Source of the DNA: Syntrophomonadaceae bacterium
GTDB taxonomy: Bacteria > Bacillota > Dethiobacteria > DTU022
Direction of reading: 5' to 3'
Assembly (NCBI GenBank): GCA_003558195.1
Contig: PWMM01000208.1
Coordinates: 1 to 9,438, forward strand
Length of the DNA stretch: 9,438 nucleotides
The notes under the pieces were generated by a model, which worked only from the letters and a program-made list of their open reading frames with translations, was not told where the DNA came from and did not search any database. Shown in pieces: positions 1-6,012 of the stretch. Every line of letters begins with the position of its first letter. Positions within the stretch are counted from its first letter, which is position 1. A program made the translations under genes and the position numbers.

Positions 1-44
1 AATATATGTCCCCTTAAATCTTATTGATTGAGTAGCTTTCTTCC

Positions 45-60
45 AAAAGGAGGCTTGTAG
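45..60 (+). promoter_or_regulatory. Ribosome binding site of the first dctQ
   Basis: AAAAGGAGG at 45-53 lies 7 nt before the ATG at 61 and fixes that start. The bases before it (1-44) have stops in all three forward frames, so an upstream gene, possibly the missing solute-binding protein, would have to end within the first 31 bases or outside the window. I see no promoter here, which fits the gene being internal to an operon. Confidence 0.75.
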
Positions 61-576
61 ATGAAGTTAATTGGACGAGGAATTGATTTTGTTAACGACT
101 GGCTGGGTAACATTGCTTGCTATGCCGTATTGATAGTAACTGTATTTATGATCTTGGAAGTGGTCATGAGGTATTTTTTCAGACGTCCTACCCTCTGGGT
201 ATGGGATATGAACATGCAGATGTTTGCCATCATGGTTTTTCTGGGCGCAGGCTACCATATTTATAAACGCCAGATAATTAGTGTGGATGTTTTTTATGAT
301 AAGTTTCCACCATTTATGAAACTTGTTTCAGATATTATTGCTTTTCTTTGCATGCTTATATTCCTGGGAGTTTTATTATGGACAAGCTATGATTATGCAC
401 TGCGATCTTTCTTGATCAGGGAACATTCAACTACTGCTTTCGGCCCTCCCATCTACCATTTAAAAATGATGATGCCCCTGGCGGCCTTGTTAATGATCTT
501 GCAGTTTACAAAACAGTATTTTGAAGAATTTGCAAACTACTTTAAGACTAGGGGGGCTAATGACAGTGTCGATTGA
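61..576 (+). CDS. TRAP transporter small permease subunit (DctQ family), first system
   Basis: This is the small integral membrane subunit of a tripartite ATP-independent periplasmic (TRAP) transporter, which pairs with DctM to form the ion-driven permease. The 171-aa length is normal for the family. Four hydrophobic segments are visible at about residues 17-36, 52-67, 88-112 and 133-150. The family signature EVVMRYFF (33-40), followed by an Arg-Arg-Pro turn, ends the first helix, and the loop after helix two carries the common pattern of a basic patch plus SVDVFYDKFPP (74-84). A good ribosome site precedes the ATG. The gene overlaps the next permease gene by 17 nt, so the two are probably translationally coupled. 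The solute-binding partner is not visible and may be upstream. The hydrophilic C-terminal tail (about 151-171) is cytoplasmic by inference. The substrate cannot be read from this subunit. Confidence 0.93.
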   Translation: MKLIGRGIDFVNDWLGNIACYAVLIVTVFMILEVVMRYFFRRPTLWVWDMNMQMFAIMVFLGAGYHIYKRQIISVDVFYDKFPPFMKLVSDIIAFLCMLIFLGVLLWTSYDYALRSFLIREHSTTAFGPPIYHLKMMMPLAALLMILQFTKQYFEEFANYFKTRGANDSVD

Positions 577-1879
577 AACCATAACTTTACTTCTTTTTGC
601 CTCTTTGCTAATACTTTTAGCTCTTAAAGTACCGGTTGCGTTAGCATTAGGAGCAATAACTGTTGTTTTTACTTATTTTTTATGGGGGCCGCAGGGTCTG
701 GCAAACATACCCCTGGTAGTTTTCAGACAGGTAAGCCCAACTCTACTGGCGCTGCCGCTTTTTTTATTGATGGCCAGTGTTTTAGAAAGATCAGGTATCG
801 CGGACGCCTTGTATGAAGCTATTTACCGGTGGACCAGTTTTCTTGCCGGTGGTCTGGCAATGGGAACCGTAATGATCAGCACTATTTTTGCTGCAATGTC
901 TGGTGTTAGTGGAGCGGCTACAGTTTCAATGGGCTTAATAGCCATCCCTTCCATGTTAAAAAGAAATTACAGCAAATTTCTTGCAACAGGATCAGTTGCC
1001 GCCGGAGGAGTGCTGGGAATTGTAATTCCTCCGAGTGTGATTATGATTATTTATGCTTCTATCACCAAGCAGTCCGTGGGTCAGATGTTTTTTGGTGGTA
1101 TTGTTCCCGGCCTGGTCATAGCGGCGATGCACATCGGGTATATTTATATTGCCTGTCGACGCAATCCCAGCCTGGGACCGCCAATTCCAGTTGAAGAAAG
1201 AGTTGACATGAAAGAAAGAATTGCCTCTTTAAAATATCTTATACTCCCAGCAATTCTAATCTTTACAGTCCTGGGTTCGATTTACATGGGTATTGCAACT
1301 CCCTCCGAAGCAGCGGGAGTAGGTGCTTTTGGTTCCTTTGTCTGTGCTGCTGTCAACAGGAGGTTTAACTGGGATCTGGTTAACCACACCATTAGAAGCA
1401 CTCTAGGTATTACCTGTATGGTGATGTGGATTGTAGCCGCAGCCAGTGCTTTTAATGCCACCTATATTGCACTTGGCGGAAGAGACCTGGTTGTTGGACT
1501 GGTTGATGATCTGGCAGTTAACAAATGGCTAATTATGTTAGCAATGCACCTTTTCCTTTTCCTTGCAGGTATGATTATGGATGATTATGCAGTTGTTATG
1601 CTTGCCGCACCTATTTTTGCCCCGATTGCAGTAGCCCTTGGTTTTCATCCTATCTGGTTCGGGGTATCCTTTATTCTCAACAAGCAAATGGCTTACTTAA
1701 CCCCTCCATATGGGTTTAACCTGTTTTATTTGAAAGGGATTGTGCCTAAAGAAATATCAATGGGCGATATCTATCGTTCGATAGTGCCTTTTGTTATTAT
1801 CCAGGCTCTCGGGTTGCTGTTAATAATGTTTTTCCCACAGCTGGTCACCTGGTTGCCTGATATGATGAGAATGAGATAA
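560..1879 (+). CDS. TRAP transporter large permease subunit (DctM family), first system
   Basis: This is the large, transport-conducting TRAP permease subunit of the ion transporter superfamily type, which couples solute import to a cation gradient. I choose the ATG at 560 (439 aa) rather than the in-frame ATG at 521. It has a G-rich ribosome site (AGGGGGG, 550-556) just before it, and the earlier start would add 13 hydrophilic residues and a 56-nt overlap. Landmarks in this numbering are SGVSGAA (114-120), IPPSVIMIIYA (156-166), the central TPSEAAGVGA (247-256), MDDYAVVML (340-348), and AYLTPPYGFNLFY (378-390) near the C-terminus. About 11-13 hydrophobic segments are evident. The C-terminal half resembles the COG4664/FcbT3 (mannitol/chloroaromatic) branch more than classic C4-dicarboxylate DctM. 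That subfamily call is from memory, and the substrate remains unknown. Confidence 0.93.
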   Translation: MTVSIETITLLLFASLLILLALKVPVALALGAITVVFTYFLWGPQGLANIPLVVFRQVSPTLLALPLFLLMASVLERSGIADALYEAIYRWTSFLAGGLAMGTVMISTIFAAMSGVSGAATVSMGLIAIPSMLKRNYSKFLATGSVAAGGVLGIVIPPSVIMIIYASITKQSVGQMFFGGIVPGLVIAAMHIGYIYIACRRNPSLGPPIPVEERVDMKERIASLKYLILPAILIFTVLGSIYMGIATPSEAAGVGAFGSFVCAAVNRRFNWDLVNHTIRSTLGITCMVMWIVAAASAFNATYIALGGRDLVVGLVDDLAVNKWLIMLAMHLFLFLAGMIMDDYAVVMLAAPIFAPIAVALGFHPIWFGVSFILNKQMAYLTPPYGFNLFYLKGIVPKEISMGDIYRSIVPFVIIQALGLLLIMFFPQLVTWLPDMMRMR

Positions 1880-1974
1880 AGATATTTTAAATTGCTAATT
1901 AAGCCTGTTAAGCTAAGAATGTCTATTTAAGTATTTTATTAATTGTTCTGTAATAACAAGCTGAAGTGATAAAT

Positions 1975-2015
1975 AAAGAAAGGGTTACCGGTCTATTACC
2001 GGTAGCCCTTTCTTT
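1975..2015. terminator. Strong bidirectional intrinsic terminator between convergent operons
   Basis: Left arm 1975-1992 and right arm 1998-2015 pair over 18 bp with a single G-U wobble, around a 5-nt loop (CTATT). The outer stem is A-rich on the left and T-rich on the right (ending TTTCTTT), so transcripts from either side meet a GC-rich hairpin followed by U-rich RNA. It is 95 nt past the stop of the + strand permease gene and is its obvious terminator. It may also stop readthrough from the opposing - strand operon. Confidence 0.88.
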
Positions 2016-2021
2016 CTAGTG

Positions 2022-2048
2022 CGCCTGGCTTAAGTGGTTAACCAGGCG
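2022..2048. repeat. Bulged inverted repeat next to the terminator
   Basis: CGCCTGG (2022-2028) pairs with CCAGGCG (2042-2048). After one bulged C (2029) the stem continues as TTAA/TTAA around a GTGG loop, giving 11 bp in total. No T-run follows closely on either strand, so it is not a textbook terminator. It may back up the adjacent one or protect RNA 3' ends. Confidence 0.55.
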
Positions 2049-2147
2049 GTATAAGCTCATCATTTTTGCTCAAAACTGGATGGGCCGGTTTAATTTATAA
2101 ATGTATAATCCTTCCTAAACGGTTATGAAAGATGCTCGATTTGAAAG

Positions 2148-2179
2148 ACCACCAGGCCTTGTAAGACTAACCTGGTGGT
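2148..2179 (-). terminator. Hairpin downstream of the SDH-like gene, possible weak terminator
   Basis: ACCACCAGG (2148-2156) and CCTGGTGGT (2171-2179) form a perfect 9-bp stem with a 14-nt loop. On the - strand it begins about 80 nt after the stop of the SDH-like gene and is followed by CTTTC, a poor U-tract. It is the best-placed candidate end for the - strand operon. The stretch 1880-2260 otherwise contains no supportable gene. Confidence 0.5.
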
Positions 2180-2260
2180 ATTATCTATAAATAAGATAAA
2201 GGCCCTGGCATACCCAAAAACGAATTAACAATCGAACCTGGTTATAGATATACTAAATAA

Positions 2261-3439
2261 TTACAATTCTTTTATAAGAATGTTTCTTTTTCTGTATTCT
2301 TCAATCATTAGTTTGAACAATGTAGAGTCGCCTCCGATTTGTTCAGGCATTATAATACCAGGTTCTTTGATTTTTTTCTTGCCAATCAGGTCAACTAAAA
2401 TGGAACCGGTAAATCCTGTAGTCCTTGCCATGCTTAATAACCCAGTCTCCAGGTCTTTGTAATCAATTAGCTCAAATGAATAGGTAGTTTCTTCACCATT
2501 TAAAAAGCCACAAGAATTAACTCTTACCAGGGTCATATCTCGCTGTTCAGCTTCCATTCTTAATAACGGTTCCAGCAGGGCAGTTAAGAATTTACGGGGT
2601 GATATTTTGCCGCCGTTACAGGTAATTGGTTCATCATCAAGAAAACCACATTCCTTCAGGGTCTTTATTTTTTCATAATGCCCTGGCCAGCGAATGGTTT
2701 TGCCAAAAGCATTCTTAACTCCTTTCATCACCGGGTGTTTATAAGCATGAAGCATTGTTCCCAGGCATTCGGTATAAGCAACCTCAAAATTTCCTAAACC
2801 TTCAAATTCAAGTTTTTCTAAACCGCTTACAGCTTCAATAGTAGTCGGAATGCCATCTTTTATAATCCAGCAAGAGCCGGTAAATTGAGCCCATACCCCT
2901 TCAATACTCCATACAGTTTTATAAAAAAGAGGTGGTTCGGGTTTTTCCGGATTGCCTCCGTCAAATACTTCAACTGTATGGGCAGAGTCCAATTTGCTTA
3001 CTCCATAAGCAGCCAGCATATTGGTGATTCCGGGTGCTAATCCACAGCTTGGAATAATTACAGTTCCAGCTTTTTTTGCTTTTTTATCATATTCTTCAAA
3101 TTTATTATCAAATTCTTTATTGTGGTAGAGCCCAAAATCTACAAAATTAACACCACATTTTATTGCGGCATTCAAAGGTGGCAGAGTTATTTGCCAGGGG
3201 ACAGAACAGACTATGGCTCCGGCATTTTCACTTTCAATCAATTGAGTTACTTCATGCTCTTTGCTGCAGTCTACCACAGTTGTTTTGCACTTTGGTGAAT
3301 TAATCCACCCGGCTACATGGTCAAGTGCGCTTTTGTTTAAGTCTGCTAAAACAATCTGTTCAACATTTTCGTTTTGGGCCAGGTCAAAGGCAACCGCTTT
3401 CCCCTGTGCTCCGCTGCCACCTAAAACAATTACTTTCAA
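2261..3439 (-). CDS. Saccharopine dehydrogenase family NAD(P)-dependent oxidoreductase
   Basis: A 392-aa Rossmann-fold oxidoreductase of the saccharopine dehydrogenase/lysine 6-dehydrogenase/carboxynorspermidine synthase group. The N-terminal dinucleotide site is GGSGAQG (7-13, GxGxxG), and the second strand ends in Asp33 (LADLN), which usually favours NAD over NADP. The family pattern CGLAPGITNMLA (132-143) opens the C-terminal catalytic domain, and the later TIRWPGH (248-254) and MARTTGFTGS (337-346) also fit. Family enzymes oxidise or form C-N bonds of amino acids, some yielding a semialdehyde, but I cannot assign the reaction here. The start codon is TTG (3439-3437), supported by AAGGAG about 8 nt upstream. 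The gene lies 29 nt after the MoaD-like gene on the same strand, so the two are almost certainly co-transcribed. No frameshift or truncation is seen. Confidence 0.88.
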   Translation of the reverse strand: MKVIVLGGSGAQGKAVAFDLAQNENVEQIVLADLNKSALDHVAGWINSPKCKTTVVDCSKEHEVTQLIESENAGAIVCSVPWQITLPPLNAAIKCGVNFVDFGLYHNKEFDNKFEEYDKKAKKAGTVIIPSCGLAPGITNMLAAYGVSKLDSAHTVEVFDGGNPEKPEPPLFYKTVWSIEGVWAQFTGSCWIIKDGIPTTIEAVSGLEKLEFEGLGNFEVAYTECLGTMLHAYKHPVMKGVKNAFGKTIRWPGHYEKIKTLKECGFLDDEPITCNGGKISPRKFLTALLEPLLRMEAEQRDMTLVRVNSCGFLNGEETTYSFELIDYKDLETGLLSMARTTGFTGSILVDLIGKKKIKEPGIIMPEQIGGDSTLFKLMIEEYRKRNILIKEL

Positions 3440-3468
3440 GTTAAACTCTCCTTATTAATTATTTTGTC

Positions 3469-3702
3469 TTATCCTCCGGCGACTTTTGGGTTAACTGTGA
3501 TCTCGTCGCCTTCCTGCAGGACTGTTTTTAGCCCTTTTTTTTCACCATTAATTAAAACAAAAGAAACGGCGGATAAAGGAATATTAAGCTGTTCCAGGGC
3601 ATCTTTTGCGGTGGTTTTATTTTGTTCTAAGTCTAGTGAATTAATCTGTTCAGTTCTCCCGTACTTCTTTAATGGCCCTCTTAATACCAAATAAACTTTC
3701 AT
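3469..3702 (-). CDS. MoaD/ThiS-family small sulfur carrier protein
   Basis: A 77-aa ubiquitin-like beta-grasp protein ending in VAGG. The C-terminal Gly-Gly is the residue pair that is adenylated and converted to a thiocarboxylate in MoaD and ThiS. The segment INGEKK (51-56) and the GDEITV strand (65-70) before the tail match the family. MoaD is the small subunit of molybdopterin synthase and donates sulfur to the pterin dithiolene; ThiS serves thiamin thiazole synthesis. No other moa or thi gene is present, but a pterin-dependent AOR lies in the same gene cluster, so a role in tungsto/molybdopterin supply is the likeliest reading (inference). The ribosome site AAAGGAG precedes the ATG. The gene is 196 nt downstream of the TRAP permease gene and has its own promoter candidate. 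An activating MoeB/ThiF-type enzyme would have to be elsewhere. Confidence 0.85.
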   Translation of the reverse strand: MKVYLVLRGPLKKYGRTEQINSLDLEQNKTTAKDALEQLNIPLSAVSFVLINGEKKGLKTVLQEGDEITVNPKVAGG

Positions 3703-3773
3703 TTCCGAATCTCCTTTAAATTGAACCGCTCCTTGTAAATGGACCTATTAATTAAATCTGGCAAGCTCGCTTC

Positions 3774-3782
3774 ATTATACCA
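3774..3782 (-). promoter_or_regulatory. Extended -10 promoter candidate for the MoaD-like and SDH-like genes
   Basis: Read on the - strand this is TGGTATAAT, a perfect TGnTATAAT extended -10, about 72 nt before the MoaD-like ATG. No good TTGACA is present 17 nt upstream (only a T-run), which extended -10 promoters tolerate. It would let the last two genes be expressed separately from the TRAP genes. Confidence 0.5.
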
Positions 3783-3848
3783 GATCAAAGCGGCCTAAAA
3801 AACCGGTGCTTCCCATCTTGATTCTACCTGATTATCAGTTATTATTGT

Positions 3849-3886
3849 AAAATTTCCAATAAAAGCTAAAGGGTTTGGTAAATTTT
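3849..3886 (-). terminator. Weak AT-rich hairpin after the second dctM
   Basis: AAAATTTCCAA (3849-3859) and TTGGTAAATTTT (3875-3886) pair with one bulged base around a 15-nt loop, starting about 13 nt past the permease stop on the - strand and followed there by TACAATAAT. The stem is AT-rich and the U-tract poor, so termination would be partial at best. Confidence 0.3.
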
Positions 3887-3898
3887 GTTTTTAACGTC

Positions 3899-5212
3899 TT
3901 AATCAAATAAAAGGTTGGGTAACCATAGCACTATTTGAGGATAAAACATGATTATCAAAAGCCCGATTCCTTGAATGATCAAGAAGGGAATAATAGAGCG
4001 ATAAATATCACCCATTGTTATGTCAGGCGGTGCCACAGATCTCATCAGGAACAGGCAGTACCCGAAAGGTGGTGTGAGGTAGGCCATCTGCATATTGACA
4101 AGATAAAGAACACCAAACCATACCGGGTCGAAACCAAGTTCTTGAATTATTGGTATATAGATAGGCATTGTGATGAACAGGATAGCAGTATCGTCTAGAC
4201 ATGTTCCCAAAACGAAGAAACTCAGCTGTATTAATAATATTATACCTAGTGGTTCAAGGGGCAAACCAAGAACAACTGCTTCTATTATTTGCTTGGCTCC
4301 CAGAAGGTTATAAAGTCTACCAAAGGTAAGAGCTGACATGAATATCCACATGACCATGCTGGTTAGTTTTAAGGTGGTCATCAAAGCTTCAGTGATAACC
4401 TGCCTTGAAAGCCGTCGTTTAGTCATGACCGCAAGGATACTGGCTGAAGCCCCGATTGCAGAAGCTTCGACCGGAGTAACTATCCTGAGCAAAATTGTTC
4501 CCATAACCGCAATAATAATAGCAGCAGGCATAATCAAGTGGCTTAGAGATTTTATTTTTTCCTGCATGCTGGGTCTCTCTTCCTTGGGTACAGGAGGAGC
4601 TATGTGGGGTTGAAGCTTGCTCCTTATTATTATATAAATTACAAACAAAACAAAAAGCAAGAGGCCTGGCACAACCCCGCCTGCAAATAATCTGCCGATT
4701 GATTCCCTGGCGATTATGGCATAAAGAATGGCAATTATGCTTGGTGGGATCAAAAAGCCCAGAGCTGCCCCAGCCTGGATGCACCCTGTTATCAGGGTTT
4801 TGGAATATCCTCTCTTGCGCATTAAAGGTAAGGCTATAGTTCCCATGCACAAGGTGGCAGTAGTTTCAGAACCTTCGATAGCAGCGATCAAAGTGCTGGT
4901 ACCAACTGTAGCGCAGGCCAGTCCTCCTGGAACCGGTGCCAACCATTTGTGAAAGGTGTCATATACATCATCAGCTATATGGGAGTAGTATAACATCATA
5001 CCCATAAAAACAAACATGGGAACACACATTAAGGATTCATATCCCATGATGCTGTCAGTCCCATAAAGGGCCAGTGGAAATACTCTGGGACCATATAATA
5101 ACAGACCAACTACCATGCACCAGCCGCCCAGGGTGAAGGTTATCGGTAAGCCGGTTAATAATATTAAAAGCATGCCACCAAAAAGGAGGATTGATATTTC
5201 TATTATGTTCAT
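3899..5212 (-). CDS. TRAP transporter large permease subunit (DctM family), second system
   Basis: A 437-aa large TRAP permease with about a dozen hydrophobic segments. Family landmarks are IPPSIIAILYA (155-165), TPVEASAIGA (246-255), CLDDTAILFITMPIYIPI (338-355) and AYLTPPFGYCLFL (377-389). The C-terminal section with MGDIYRSIIPF (400-410) is very close to that of the first DctM in this window, so the two systems belong to the same TRAP branch (COG4664/FcbT3-like by memory). The ATG overlaps the stop of the upstream small permease gene as ATGA, a classic translational coupling. Unusual is AIEGSETTAT (111-120), where the paralogue has SGVSGAAT, so two Glu residues sit in a normally small-residue stretch near the proposed sodium/substrate core. 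The protein is otherwise intact. Confidence 0.94.
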   Translation of the reverse strand: MNIIEISILLFGGMLLILLTGLPITFTLGGWCMVVGLLLYGPRVFPLALYGTDSIMGYESLMCVPMFVFMGMMLYYSHIADDVYDTFHKWLAPVPGGLACATVGTSTLIAAIEGSETTATLCMGTIALPLMRKRGYSKTLITGCIQAGAALGFLIPPSIIAILYAIIARESIGRLFAGGVVPGLLLFVLFVIYIIIRSKLQPHIAPPVPKEERPSMQEKIKSLSHLIMPAAIIIAVMGTILLRIVTPVEASAIGASASILAVMTKRRLSRQVITEALMTTLKLTSMVMWIFMSALTFGRLYNLLGAKQIIEAVVLGLPLEPLGIILLIQLSFFVLGTCLDDTAILFITMPIYIPIIQELGFDPVWFGVLYLVNMQMAYLTPPFGYCLFLMRSVAPPDITMGDIYRSIIPFLIIQGIGLLIIMFYPQIVLWLPNLLFD

Positions 5213-5748
5213 TTCAATTCCCTCCCTGTGATGGCCAAGTGTAGGTTACGCACTAAGTCGGAAAACCCTGCCAGAATAATAAGGCTGAAAGATACAGGTA
5301 CTACCAACCTAAAAGGCCAGACAAGAGGTCTCCACAAGCCACTGTAACGCGCTTCCCTTATAAAGCTTAAAAGAAACCAGTCCCATCCGTAAATCAGTAT
5401 TAAGCCACAATAGAAGAAGAAAAGCGAGTAAGTTACTGAGTTTAATATGGCCTTTTTCCTGGGAGACAGGCGCTGGTAGAGAATATCCAGGCGAACGTGT
5501 TCATCCTGCAGTAGAACATATCCACCGACCAGCATCCAGTAGAATACAAATAATTTACCAGTTAATGGCATAGCCCACGGAGAAGGAGCTCCAAAAAAAT
5601 ATCTCATTACTACGTGATAAATTAAAAGCCCTACCATAACCAGGTTAAGCCAAGCGATAATTTGAGCTGTGTATTCATGTATTTTATCCAACCTTCGAAG
5701 AAAGTAAGCCAGCTTGCTGATAGCTTCCCCACTATTTTCAGCTGCCAT
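5209..5748 (-). CDS. TRAP transporter small permease subunit (DctQ family), second system
   Basis: The 179-aa small TRAP membrane subunit. An N-terminal amphipathic stretch of about 25 residues precedes four hydrophobic segments at about 29-52, 66-81, 101-123 and 146-162. The first ends in VVMRYFFGAPSPW (46-58), the DctQ signature, and the loop after helix two reads EHVRLDILYQRLSPRKK (83-99), a typical charged connection. AGGAGGT lies about 10 nt upstream of the ATG. It is coupled to the large permease gene by a 4-nt ATGA overlap and follows the binding-protein gene on the same strand after a 264-nt gap containing two hairpins. That gap is longer than usual and suggests uneven expression of binding protein and permease. 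The substrate is not deducible from this subunit. Confidence 0.93.
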   Translation of the reverse strand: MAAENSGEAISKLAYFLRRLDKIHEYTAQIIAWLNLVMVGLLIYHVVMRYFFGAPSPWAMPLTGKLFVFYWMLVGGYVLLQDEHVRLDILYQRLSPRKKAILNSVTYSLFFFYCGLILIYGWDWFLLSFIREARYSGLWRPLVWPFRLVVPVSFSLIILAGFSDLVRNLHLAITGRELK

Positions 5749-5806
5749 CTATATTTCTACCTCCTAAAGATGAGCTATAGTATAAAGATATATAAGTTTT
5801 AGCGCT

Positions 5807-5835
5807 GCCATGAGAACGGTTCGTTTACTCATAGC
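5807..5835 (-). repeat. Bulged 12-bp hairpin in the dctP-dctQ intergenic gap
   Basis: GCCATGAGAACG (5807-5818) pairs with CGTT (5822-5825) and CTCATAGC (5828-5835) around a 3-nt loop, with a 2-nt bulge (5826-5827) and one G-U wobble. No T-run follows on the - strand, so it is not a terminator. It lies about 58 nt before the small permease ATG and would form a stable 5' structure on the dctQM RNA, possibly a processing-end stabiliser (inference). Confidence 0.5.
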
Positions 5836-5974
5836 TAAACAAAGGTCGAAAGAAATATGGTGAAATTGTCCCCCAGGTATAGCAGGTTTATGCTCCAAAC
5901 ACAAGGCTTATTCTATTAAATTTCATTTGCTTCATCTCTCAAGGGTACATAATTCTAATCTATCAATGGGAACC

Positions 5975-5999
5975 GGGGGTAAGGATTATCCTTACCCCC
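5975..5999 (-). terminator. Strong hairpin immediately after dctP (attenuating or RNA-stabilising)
   Basis: GGGGGTAAGG (5975-5984) and CCTTACCCCC (5990-5999) form a perfect GC-rich stem, extendable by one A-T pair, with a tiny loop. On the - strand it starts 13 nt past the binding-protein stop. The following bases (GGTTCCCATTG) lack a U-tract, so it is better viewed as a 3' stabiliser or partial terminator between dctP and dctQM than as a full terminator. The gap 5749-6012 contains no supportable gene. Confidence 0.6.
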
Positions 6000-6012
6000 A
6001 TAATCCCATCTT

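Noticed and set aside
1..60. Possible C-terminal end of an upstream DctP
   Set aside because: Stops occur in all frames within 31 bases and the few residues available cannot be assigned to any family.
521..559. Upstream ATG giving a 452-aa DctM
   Set aside because: It adds 13 hydrophilic residues inside the dctQ reading region. The ATG at 560 has the ribosome site and starts right before the first hydrophobic segment.
3935..4198. 87-aa open frame on the + strand
   Set aside because: It is antisense to the second dctM, with no ribosome site and no recognisable domain.
4419..4850. 143-aa open frame on the - strand
   Set aside because: It lies wholly inside the second dctM in another frame, has Cys/His/Asn-rich low-quality composition, and shows no family resemblance.
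5764..5832. 22-codon ORF on the - strand whose stop overlaps the dctQ ribosome site
   Set aside because: There is no Shine-Dalgarno sequence before its ATG, and its start lies in a hairpin. A leader peptide is conceivable but unsupported.
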